Of a stretch of 64,000 nucleotides of DNA, positions 28,301 to 41,170 are shown piece by piece. A program made the translations under genes and the position numbers. How positions within the stretch are numbered: position 1 is the first letter of the stretch; each line of letters starts with the position of its first letter. Source of the stretch: Margaritifera margaritifera. Its lineage: Eukaryota; Mollusca; Bivalvia; Unionida; Margaritiferidae. The notes under the pieces are model-generated. The model did not search any database. It was not told the origin of the DNA and was given only the letters and a program-made list of their open reading frames with translations. Location: positions 1,387,501 through 1,451,500 of the forward strand of contig JAQPZY010001536.1 of the NCBI GenBank assembly GCA_029931535.1, written 5' to 3'.

Positions 28301-31300
28301 CCATTTTGAAAATCTTGTTATCAATACTCCTCCTTAATGGATGGTCATATCGACATGGGGTTTTCACCACAAGACTTCTTATGAGCACTAGTTAAACATT
28401 TCAGAATTAGGAAAAGTAAGTTTTTAAAATTGTTCAGCCTTTTACAGTTTTTAAATGCAAGGCAGTGTGATATACCATTTATAAGGTAGTAACTTTGTCA
28501 GTACATTGAAAACTTGTTGTGAGGTGCTGTACACTATAAGCCTTGTAGTTCATCACATGTCAAGTTTTTGAGTTTCAGTTAGCTAACTACAGGGATTTAT
28601 TTTAAGACAATTAGCATTTCCCCTTGACTTCAGGATACTCTGCCTGGCATTAGTCATTACACCTGTTCCAGAGGTACTATTGCCACACATTGATGTTACA
28701 GGATGTCATGTGATATGCTGAATCTATTATTGCTTTCTCTCTGGGTAACTACCGTATATACTCGAGTACAAGCCGATACTAACTGCAAACTACATAGACC
28801 CAGATCTGCCATCACATAATGCACCGGCAGATCTGGGTCTATGCAGTTTGTAAGGACTTATCAGTAGAACAAACAACATAGACCCTGATCTGCTGGCACA
28901 TTATGTGACAGCAGATCAGGGTCTATGTTGCTTGCATTTGGACCCAGTTTATACGCGAGTATACACAGTATCCTCCTACAGTGTTGCCAGGTGGAGTATA
29001 GTGCCGTTGCTTTAGACTTGGGCACTATACACAACCAGACAGCATTGTAAAAGAATAGTTCCATCAGAAGAAAGCAGTAATAGAATAATATTCATTAATA
29101 GAACCTCCACACCATGGTCATAAGGCCACTCATACCTTGCATACATATCTCCATCATCCTTCATGACCAATTTCATTATGTAATCTGCAGTATCCTCTCT
29201 ACATACATATATGTTGACTTGGCTGGAAAGTATTTAAAAAGTGTGGTTGTTATAGTCCTTTGTATTTTAAAAATAATAAATTATGTATTTTACTGAATGT
29301 TAATTTTGTTACAGTTTGTTGGAGGGCGATATTTCTACACCCAGGCGTACAAAGCAATAAGACATAAGTCGGCTAACATGGATGTTTTGGTTGTCTTGGC
29401 AACAACTATTTCTTATGTCTACTCTGTTGCTGTGGTGATAGCTTCCATGGCTTTGCAAGAGCCTTTTAGTCCTTTCACCTTCTTTGAAACGACCCCAATG
29501 TTAATGGTTTTCATCTCCTTAGGAAGATGGCTGGAGCACATTGCTAAGGTATCCAGTGGTACAAAAAAACGTTTGTACCTTTTTTTTGATTATTACAATA
29601 ATATTACACAGAAGATACGGCTAAAACACGGTATTGGTGCTGATAAAGGAATTTTCATGTTATATGCATGAAATAGAAAAATTAAACAAGATATGAACCA
29701 ATTTTAAAGATTGGTAAGCCTGGCATATACCTCTCTTACTTTCCTGAAAATTTCAAGAGGTTAGTGTAACCCATTGTTGAGATATGCATGGAAACAAGCT
29801 CTAAAAATGGCCATTTTTGAGCGTTATGTAGTCTCACTCGAAAAAAGCTTGAATATAAAATAGAGAATTCTCTAAATATCATACTGAAATTATGCATTTA
29901 TTGGTCTGGTTTTATGCGGAATTCTATCCTGCAAATATTGCTTCTTGAATTAAAGAAATCGGTAAAATATTATGGATTTTATAAGCAAAATACCGTCAGT
30001 AGAAGTTTTGTTTCAACACTGAAATTCAAACACTAATCTGTTGTTATATGCCAACATTTTGTACAAAATAACATTCATTATAACTTTTATTGACATCTAG
30101 AACTCGACTTTATATTATAATAAGTAGTAAAACCATTTAAATCACATGGCTAGCCAAGATATTCGATTGAGAGCTTGTTCTTTGTCAAACTTTCCAGTTC
30201 TAAATTTTGTAGTGTCTGTAACCTTTACAAGTTTATATGGCAATAATTTTGTTGTTTCATTATGGAAAAGTATAAATCCTACAAAGGCTCATGTGTATCC
30301 ATGTGATGTCCAAGTTGGCCAAAATTGGTGGTGCTGTATTGTACCATTAAAAAACAGCAACTCAATAAAAAAAGTTACAGACACTACACAAACAGGTATA
30401 AAAATGAAAGATAAAAGTATTGTTCTACTTGTCATTAAAACATTGTTTTTCTCAATAGAAAGTTCCATCTTATGTGATGTAATGTTGCATCATCTATTTA
30501 CCTCTGCAGCCAAGAGCAAAAAAGTGATGCAATAACTCTCTTGATTGAATATTGCATCATTCTTGCAGCACTGTCTGTTTGAGTAATTTACTACAAGACA
30601 ATGTAACCTGAATTTCTTATCCTAGAAGAAGCTGCCTAATTACTTTTTCTGTTCTTTACCATGGTACATCCCTAAGACATGGGAAGACGACAAAAGCAAA
30701 CCTCTGGGAACAACTCTGGTAAGTTTGTATTGAATGGTAAACCACACTCTTAAATTGTAGTGTCTGTAACCAATATCCCCTTTTTATACTGTCTATGACT
30801 TTATCCCTGTTTTTTTTTAAAAAAATGAAGCCAAATTATGTTTCCTATTACAGTATTGATGTGTAAGGCTAAATTTTGACATATTGTCTGTCTGCAATTT
30901 GTAATATTTTGGTATATTTATAGTTTCTTTCATCTAGATTTCTGATAATAGGCAACATTTTCAGTGATTTCTTACAATATGCAATTGAAACTGAGTATTT
31001 TTGCATTCCATATCATTAGACTAGTAAATTCAAACAGAAATATTATGAGAATTCAATGAGCTCAGACTTAGTATTGGATACATTGCTGATATTGTCAAAT
31101 GGTTACAGACACTACTAGACATGTGAATTGACCCGACTGTTGTTTACATTATTAAGGAAAGTGTGCAATCATTGTAAATGCTAGAACATTGAATAATCAT
31201 CAGGTTTTATGCTATTTCTTTTTCAATCAGATACTTTTCTTTAAGAATCTACAGGTTATTCCAGTTTGCTTATGTATGAAAGCATATTGCGTACTCATTA

Positions 31301-34300
31301 CAAGTATGTTTTGTAAAGTCTAAATTTCATCCGTATACATAGAGGAACAAAAATGAGAATGAAGTTGTTTGCTTTTAGGAAGCAAAGATAAGCCAGAAGA
31401 AGATGAACAGAAGATTAAAGCTAGAAGGGAGAAGACGAGGCTAAAGGTACAAGCCTGGAGAAAAAAACAGAGGGAAAATAAGGCGAAACATGAGGAGCTA
31501 AAAAGGGTTGATAGAGAAAGAAGAAAAGATGCAAGACTACTAAAAAAACAGCAATCACTTTCCGATTCAAATCTTCAACAAGAATTAAGAAGGAAAAAAC
31601 GTGAAGAAATGAAAAGGTATCGCCAGAAAAAGAAAGAAAAAGCAGCCCTGGCAATATCGGTTAATAAGAGTGTTGATTTAAGAAGTCCGAAAACTGCTGA
31701 ATTAAGTAGAAAGAAGAAAGAAGCTGTGAAAAGAACCCAAGCATGGAGAATGCGTATCAAACTGAATGAAAGTATACAGCAAGAGTGTATTCAGACTGAT
31801 TGTGAAATAGGAAATACTGGGTCAGCCAGAGATTCACCAACGAATAAAGTGTTACCTAAAGCAACTCTGTACAGACAATTAAAAAAGGTAAAGGAAGTAT
31901 TACCAAATACCCCAAAGAGAAAAGCAGTCATCATAAGTAAATTAATTGAATCTCCATCAACATCAAAGTTTCTAAATAGGAATATAATGATAATGACACC
32001 GGATTGCAGAAAAAAACTTGAATTGACAGATACTGTTATACAATCTGTGTCAGAGAGCATTTCAGAAGTGAAAACAAGGAAAGGGGGTGCAAAGAAACAT
32101 GCATACAACATCATTTGTGACGCATTACTGAAGAAATATAAAAGACACAGACTAAAAAAGTATTTCAAAGTATCAGTGAAAGGGCAAAAACCTAGTTCTA
32201 CATGGTGGGAGACGAAACAAAGAAAAAGAAGAAGGGATGCACTTAACTCTCCATTAAAGAAATCTGTGAAAGATTTTTTTCTAAGTCCAGAAATCAGTAG
32301 GGAAGTGCCTAATAAACGTGAAACTGTGAAAGTAAGAAAAGGTGGTCAAAAAGAAATACTTCAAAAACATGTGATGACTATGACATTAGAAGAAGCCTAC
32401 AAAGACTACAAGTTAAGGAACCATAGTCACAAAATAGGATTAACTTCATTTTCTAAATTGAAACCAGTGAATGTTAAAAAGGTGTCTGAAACAAGCAGAA
32501 GATCATGCTTATGCCAAAAGTGCTGTAACGTGGCCCTAAAAAGTGAGGCACTAACAAATGTAAAAAAAGCAGTGAAAGAAAATGGAGATTTGGATGAAAT
32601 TTCAGTAGATAAGAAAAGCTTAAGTGATGCTACTTTTTGTAAATACGACACCAATCCAGCTATTAAATGTTTAAGAAGAGAATGCAAACAATGCGGTGTG
32701 AAATGTTTGCAGAGTTACCTTAAACCATTTGTTGAAAAGTATAGTGACAGGCAGATATCATGGCATCAATGGGAAAGTATAGAAATAGCAAAAGATGATA
32801 AAGTAAAGCGTTGCGTCTCCTGTGTGCCTAAAGAAACAGACATAAAAACATTAATTACATGCTTACAAACTGACATGCAAGAGTATCCAGAGCACGTTTT
32901 CAGGGCCAAATGGCAACAGCAACAGATGGGAATTTGTGTTGATAGAATTGGTGAGGGTTCTATTGCTATGGTCATGGACTTTAGTGAGAACTATGGGTGT
33001 GTTTTTCAAAGTGAAGTACAATCTGGATTCTTCGACAGGAACCAAGTTACAATACATCCAATCATGTGTTACTATACAGAAAAACAGAGAGAAAAAGAAT
33101 TCAAGATAAAGCATGCCATTATTGGCATCAGTGAAGAAACCAAACATGATGCAGACTTAGCTATCACTTTTGAGAACAAAGCTATAGAAATTCTGAAGAA
33201 GAAAGGTGTGAAAGTAGAGGAGATCCATGAGTGGACAGATGGCTGTGCTGCCCAGTATAAGGGGAAGAAAGCCTTTGCTGACATAAGTCTGAGGAAAAAG
33301 CCATCTGTAACACGAAATTATTTCGAAACATCACATGGAAAGAGTGTTTGCGATGGTCTCGGTGCGACAGTCAAGAATGCTTGCTACAGAGCTGTAATCA
33401 GCAATAGAAAGGTGATAGGTTGTGCAGAAGATGTATATCATTTCTGTACAGAGAAACTGAAAATGGAAAATACAGATAATGAAGCTAAAACAGTTTCGAG
33501 AAGGGAGTTCATCCTTGTTAAAGATGTTGAGAGAAATAGAGAAGAAACTGATGTGCAAACACTGCAAGGTACAAGAAAATTACATGCTGTAAAGTCAGGA
33601 AGCAATGATTATGAACTGAGCATAAGAAATCTGAGCTGTTATTGTGAGCAATGCATGAAGGTTGACGGGAGATGCAACTTCAGCGAAAATGTTAATGCCT
33701 GGGAATTGAGAAAGTTAGTACTCAATAAAGATAATTTAAGTCAGAAAGGAAAACAACTTAAAGACAAGAATCCATCAACAATAGAAAATAATGACAAGAA
33801 AAGAAAACAAGGAAGTAACCAGAAAGATCATAACTCAGCAACAAGCGAAAAGCCTAATAAGAAACGGAAGTCAACAGAAAGACAAAACATTGTGACAAAG
33901 AAGATCAAAGTTGACAAAAAAGCACCAACCAACACAGAGAAACCAATAGAGAAATACCACCCTGGAGAATTTGTTGCTGTAGGACTTAAGCCAAAGAAGG
34001 GACCTCTAGATGTATACTTAGCAGAAGTAATAGACATTCTTCATAACGAAGTTAGACTTAAATACATGAGAAAGTCTGGCAACATGTATGTTTGGCCTGA
34101 AAAAGATGATTATTCACAAGAGGCTCTAGATGCTATCTTGTACAGGGTAAAAGCTCCACAAATAGTCAATGAAAGGGGTCATTTCAAGTTTAATGCAGCT
34201 GAATTGTCTAAGCTCAAGTCAAATCTGGAAAAAAATCATAAGCACTTCTATTTGAAATGACAATATAAAGTCAAGGTTTAATGTGTAGTGTCTGTAACCT

Positions 34301-37300
34301 TAAGATCAATCACATATGGGTCTGTGTTTGAGTCAGCACCTTGGGTTGAACAATACTTTAGTGACTATGATTTATTGAACATTCATTATACTTCAATATT
34401 TTACTCTTACAAACACTATTTAGTATTAAACTTTCAAGTGCTATTTACCAGTTCATAATTTTAACACAAGTATTGGACATATACCTGTTACAATGTGGTT
34501 TTATCATTTTATTAACTAATCAACATTCATTTAATGAATAATTCTAGTCAATGTGTTCATGTTGAATTATTTTTGAAGTGAATTTTATGGAGATATGTAT
34601 GGTTCTGCAGCTGTATTGAAATGCTATAGTTTTGTAGTGTCTGTAACCAATTTTATGGACAATGTACTTCTGACTCTTATGGAAGTTTGCAATACTTTTG
34701 GCCAGTATTAATGATTTTGTTTGTTTAAATATTCTTCTTGGTGTTAGATAAATGCCTAAATAAGATTATTCTATGTCTTTTATGTTTGTTATGCAAAAGT
34801 TTCATGGTTAGGTTTTTTTTCTTAGTGATACCTTTGTCATAGATGTTTTGATTTTGTTATTAAGTTGTTTACCACTTCCAGTTATGTTGTTTACTTTAAA
34901 TGTTGATATCCTGTTACTGATGTTACTGTGAAAAAAAATAAAGTTTTAAAGTTTTCATGCTGTTTTTCTTGCATGTTATACACCAAGTGTAGTGTCTGTA
35001 ACTGTTGTTATACCAATGAATTGAAATAATGGTTAAACAAAATCGCATGCATGTTCAAGCTAAATCTAACTTGATCTGACTAGGGGACACCCTAGGGTAT
35101 ATGATGAGCTGCATTGAAATGTTCTATCAAACATTTCAATTTTTTAAGTGAGTGAGACTACTCTCAGCACCAATACCGTGTTTTAGCCGATACCTTATTG
35201 TTCTTGTATAGTATTATTAATGAAAAGATACTTCATTGTAAGTTTTAATAAGTAACTTAAAAGTGTTTATTCTTCAAGTTCATCAGTGCATGAACATGGA
35301 GAATTTGTGCTTTTGCCCTGTTTGTTGTGAACTTTGCAGAAGGTTTGACAGAGAAGTCAGGATGCCATACTTATAATATCTTACCATTGCTGCTTTTTAT
35401 TTTAGGTTTTTAAAAAAAATATATAAAAAATACATTAGTACTTGGCATAAGAAAAGTTCACGTTGGACTCACAGACACATAAGTGGATTAGTAGCATTAC
35501 TGACACGGTTTGTTTGTGACCAAGTATGGAATGATACCAAGTCCATAGAAAACTTATTGGGCAATTCCCTTGCCGGGTCACAAAACAAACCATGCAACTA
35601 ATTTACCCTGCTGATAACAATGATCTCTTTGCACATTATTTCCTCTTGTTTTTATGTGGAAGTATAGCCAAAAAACATAATAATTATGATAATCTTTATT
35701 TAACATGGTTTTTATTTTCAACAAGTACTATTAGCTGTTATCAGCTATTTTTGCCACAAACGACAGTTATAACAAGTTGAGCTGGGGCAAAGTACCTTGC
35801 TCAAGGGTACTTAAAACAGCCTGTCGGCATTGGGATTTGAACTTGCAACCCACCAACTACAAATCGGATGCTCTACTGACTGAATTATCCCATTCCTTCA
35901 TGACAAAATGATGTCATTTGTGACGTCATATCACACTTGCCAGGCCTGGAGATCATAAAAGTCTGAGCTTGAGTTTTGGATTGAGTTTCCACTGTCACCC
36001 AATCAGAAATGACCTTTCAAAATTAATGACATTTGTGATTAATCACACTCAGAATTGAGTTTCCAGTGTCAACCAATCAGAAATTACCTTTCAAAAGTAA
36101 TGACATTTGTGATTGATCACACACTCAAGAGTTTTATGATTTCCAGGCCAGGTATTTTTCCTATTGATCTTGTATAGTCTTGTACCAGATCTTCACATGA
36201 ATCACTTTAACCATTCCCTCTGTTACCTTTTTTGTTTCCGCACAATAACTTTAGTTTTACACCATATATCTGCACAAAACTTTGTGGATGGTTTGAACAT
36301 AGGGTAAGGAAGAAGCCTATTTTGGGGGGGTCAAAAGGTTCAAGGTCATGGTTATTGTGACTGAAAGAAGAAAAATGATTTCCACACAGTAACGTTAGTT
36401 ATACATCACAGACTTGGACCAAACTTTGTGGATGACTCGCACTTGGAGTAAGGTAGAAGCCTATTGATTTTGGGCATTCAAAGGTCAAGGTCACTGTGAC
36501 TGAAAGAAGAAAAATGGTTTTCAAATAATAACTTCAGTTCTACACTATTTACCATGACCAAAGCTTGTTGAGGGCTTGCACTTAAAGTAAAAAAGAGGCC
36601 TATTGATTTGGGGCTCAAGAGATTAAAGGTCAAGGCTATTGTGACTCAAAGAAAAATAGGTTTTGCACAGTAACTTTTGTTCTGGTGTAAGTTCCTTGAC
36701 CTAACTTTGTGGATGGCTTGCACTTGAGGTAAGAAAGAAACCTGTTGATTTTGGAATTCTATAGGCAAAGGTCACCAACATGGTAAGTCTGATAAGAAAA
36801 TAATGCTTTCTGCAGTGTAAGATTAGTTCAGGACTGGTCAAGGTCATTGAGAAATATTTGTTAATAATCTCCAGAGTCATGCAAGTGCCTACATAGATGA
36901 CTGTCAAACATAGGGCAGAGTTATATTGTGGGTTTCATGGTACTCTTGCTATGCACTATTAAGATAAAGTGTTATGTGAACATAACTCTGTATAAGGTTA
37001 CCTCACATATAATTTGGGCTAAGACTCCGATGAAAAATATTTTAAAGAGAGAGAACTGTATTAGACATTTGTAATATTGAAAAGATGAGTATATGAAATA
37101 TCATATATTTAATGTCATGTTATACAGAAAAATTTCTTTTACCTATGACATTTGTTTTATAAAAGTATTTTTAATGTAGGGTAAAACATCTGAGGCCCTG
37201 GCCAAGCTGATGTCCCTGCAGGCCTCCGAAGCCAGGCTCGTGGAACTGGACAAAGAGGGTAATATCATCAATGAAGAGATGATCGGTGTGGATTTGGTAC

Positions 37301-40300
37301 AGAGGGGAGACATCATGAAAGTAAGTTTTTACAACCCTCATAGTTATGGAACTTTCTGATCATAAAATTTCAGATCTGACTCAAAAGTAAAACTAAGTTT
37401 GATCTTTAGTAACTTTGCTCAAACTAAAGTGTGAATGATCATAATTTTGGAATTATCTAGTTCCAAGGAACTCCAAAATATATACATCCTTTAAGGACTC
37501 TAAGTATGGCTTTAAAATTTTGAGCATTAGTTTATTTTCTTGGTATTCAGTACTGTCCGTGACATCAAGCCCCATAGTCTGATCCAAATCAAACATGATT
37601 GGGATTCAGTTGCTTTGCATTTCAACTGAAATGTTTATTGTATGTGCTTTTATGTCTCTTAGGAACATTCATTATGGTCAAGTTACTTACTTTAATCTGA
37701 TAGAATAATATTTTCTAATTTTTTTTTGCAGCAGTTAAAGATAAATCTGATTGGGGATTGTTTACTGTATACAGCATAGTATTTGTGTACATTAGTTTTC
37801 TCAGAATTTTGGCTTTTTTATGCAAGAAAAGAAATAGTGGCCAGAAACCTGAGGATTAGCCAGTCTGCAGTGTACAGCATTTTAACATCTTGTAGAAACT
37901 ATCTTCATAAGTTTGTTTGATGTTGTAGGGGGCAGGCATGTTTGATGTTGTAAGGGGCTTGTTATATTTACACTCATTTATGAAACCCCATGTATCACTT
38001 ATATTCCAAATTAGGTTATCAATGGGACAGATGCATTAGGCCATGAAAACCTTATCTTACTTGTTTTACCTGTATGAGAATGGTCACTACTCCAGGACTT
38101 GCAACAATAAGAATTGCAATGTGAAGGTTAGGACAGATATTCAGTGTGTGACACTTTTACCTGTTCAGCCTGGCCACTGGCACAGGTCTGACCAAAGAAA
38201 AATTGAAAGACAGTAACTGTGATCATTGCATCAAGCTGCAGACAATATAACCTCCACACCATCAAAGGTTATATGAACACTAGTGCCTTGTATTTGCCAT
38301 ATGTTTTTTTATAATGAGTTTTGTAAAAAAAATCAAGCTTTCTATGCAAGCGAGGCGTGGAAATGAAAAGATTTTTATAAAAATAAAAATTATGTGTACA
38401 AGTGATAGTCAAATGGGGACAAATAATAGATATGTTCAAATGATAGTTAAATGTGTGCAAATAAGAAACATTGATATTCGATTAAATCAATTAGACACTC
38501 GTTAGATCAGTGGTCCAAAAGTCCAATGTCAGACTTACAGTTAATGACATTATTGTAGACAAGATTATCATTTTCTTTTTGTTTGTTTCTAGGTTGTACC
38601 AGGGGAAAAGATCCCAGTTGATGGAAAGGTTATTGAAGGACATTCAACATGCGATGAATCTCTAATTACTGGAGAATCAATGCCAGTTGTCAAAGAGATA
38701 GGTTAGTCATCCAGTTCAAACAACGCACTATTTTTTGGCCAGATTGCAAAGTAATTCCCGCTTATGGGTTAAAGATGTCTGTCTGAAATTTATGTCTGTC
38801 TGTCTGTCCATCTGGCTTCAATTGTGGGTTTAGGGTTTGCATTTAGGTCCTGTTTCTCTTGCTTGCAAAGCACAGATGAGACCTAAAGATCACTTTTCTG
38901 ACAGTGTCAGTGTCAACATTTTTGCATTTAGCTCAGTTTCTCTGACACTGTTGTATGTACAGTCATGAAACTTGATGGGTATATTCATCTTGGAAGATTT
39001 TACTCACCACAGGGAAAGGTAAGTCACAGTGACCTACTTTCCATGCTTCAGTGATGATGTTAAATTTTTACATTTAGCTCCATTTCTCTGACACTTACGT
39101 ATGTACAGTCATGAAACTTAATGGGTGTATTCATCTTGAAGGTCACTACTCACTACATGTGAAATTGTCACAGCGACCTACTTTTATGCTCCAGTGATTA
39201 TATTGATTTTGTGCATTTCATTCCTTTTTTTGTCATGCTTGTGGAGTATAATTGAGGAATATGGATCACCTTTCCAATGGTGTCATCGTTGGCATCAACA
39301 TTAGGTGTTTGCATTTGGCTCAGTTTTTCTGGTACAGTTTTATGTAAAGTCATGAAACTTGATGAGTGTTTTCATCTTGGATGGTACTACTCATCACCAG
39401 AAAAAGTAGGTCACAGTGACCTACTTTTCACACTCCAGTCATTATGTTTAAGTTTTTGCATTTAGCTCAGTTTCTCTGACACTGTTGTATGTAGTGATAA
39501 AATTGCATGGGTGTGTTCATCTTGGATTATACTACTACTTACCATGTTCAAAAGTAGTTCACATTGACCTACTTTATGCTTCGGTGATTACATTTTTTCT
39601 CTGACACTGTTGTATGGACAGTCATGAATCTTCATGGTTGTATTCCCTTTGGAGGGTACTACTCACTACAGGTAGAAGTACATCACAGTGACCTATTTTA
39701 TGCTTTGGTGATTACATTTTTTCTCTGACACTGTTGTATAGACAGTCATGAAACTTCATGATTGTATTCCCTTTGGAGGGTACTACTCACTACAGGTAAA
39801 AGTACATCACAGTGACCTACTTTCCATGCTTATGGTGAGCTTATGGTATGGCCTTTCTGTTGTCCGTCATCTGTCATGTGTCGTTTGTTGTCAGTCATCC
39901 ATTTTGTCAACACTTGCTTGTGAACACTCTAGATTTGGTATGTGAGATTATATAATCAAGACCTTAGATTATTTAGGTTATGAATGACAGCCATGTATAT
40001 TAATGTGGTGATCTTACATCTGATTGGCTGAACTTGTGAAATAGACCATATTTCTGATCAGATGTGGGATGACGTGGTGGCAGGACATCCACTGGCTTGA
40101 TAAAAGAGGTGACAGTTTAAGGAATGTGACCGAAATGGAAGGTTGCAGTGTAATTGAAAATTAGGATGTCCAGTAAACTCTGTAGATAAAAGTATGCAAG
40201 GAACTAACAAAATTATATTGTTATATCCAGAGGAGTGATAAAAAATACTGTGCAACTGCATCATACTAACCAATATACTGTTGCAAGTGATGTCCTTAAA

Positions 40301-41121
40301 AGCAGAGTGTACTGTATTCACAGAAGACAATCATACCTCTAACAGCATCAGCTGTTAATCACAATATTTTAGTGTCATTAGATTTTAGTGAATCTTTGAT
40401 TTTAGCATATTAGCCACATGCAATTTTCATGGACTACCAATGGGCAAAAAATAAATTTTTGCAGGTAGATTTTACCTGCCAATAAAAATCAATATGTGCT
40501 TGCATACTGCACTGTATCAACATAGACAAAATGAAGTGTGGTTGTTTTGTTCCAACATGAAACGACACATAACATGAATCACTGCCAACAATGAGAGGTA
40601 TTCAAATAAAATAAAAACAAAATATCAGTCAAGTTATTGCTTTAAAGTAACACCCACAAGCCAAATTCACTTGTTTACATTGCATCCTTGGTCTTATGAT
40701 TTGGTGGTCAATACTGTTCTCCCCTGGTTAAAAATTTTCAGAACTGTCCCTCTGGGTAGATGTCAGCATTTCTTTCATACATATATTGTCATAAAATAAT
40801 TCTAGTGAGCAGACAATTTTAGAAAAACTTAGTTTGCTCACTAAAATTCCTAAACTTTTATGCATGTTTGAATTGTGATTTACAGCAGTCTAGGAGGTAA
40901 TTGTTTGTGTAAATTTACTGGATATTTTATGATTATTTCAACAAACTTTGTTTGCTTCTCTGCTAGGCTCCACAGTAATTGGTGGCTCCATCAATCAGAA
41001 TGGGATGCTACTTGTAAAAGCAACTCATGTTGGGGCAGACACTACCCTCTCACAGATTGTTAAGCTGGTGGAAGAGGCCCAGACATCAAAGGTGGGTAAT
41101 AATAATAATAATAATAATAAC

Positions 41122-41170
<49 letters not shown>

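Larger units (their letters stand above)
29619..35188 (+). mobile_element. Apparently intact DNA transposon, superfamily not assigned, in ATP7 intron 7
   Basis: 5570 bp. The ends are perfect 25-bp inverted repeats (29619-29643 beginning GGCTAAAACACGGTATTGGT, and 35164-35188). They are flanked by the exact 5-bp duplication GATAC (29614-29618 and 35189-35193). A second inverted pair, TAGTCTCACTC, lies inside (29829-29839 and inverted at 35150-35160). Seven copies of GTAGTGTCTGTAAC or its complement sit between the ends and the coding region. One transposase gene is carried on + with a poly(A) signal at 34937. Perfect ends, intact reading frame and exact target duplication point to a young insertion. 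The GGC ends and 5-bp target duplication do not match Tc1/mariner (TA), piggyBac/Kolobok (TTAA), Harbinger (3 bp) or Merlin (8-9 bp) as I know them. Transib also makes 5-bp duplications, but its ends start with CAC. Confidence 0.93.

Noticed and set aside
30146..30535. 129-codon frame left of the transposase, as a second transposon gene
   Set aside because: It overlaps two of the subterminal motifs, has no recognisable domain and shows non-coding composition. Probably chance in the 5' region.
31400..34040. Several long minus-strand frames opposite the transposase
   Set aside because: Shadows of the Lys-rich coding strand, rich in Phe, Leu and Ser, as expected from its complement.
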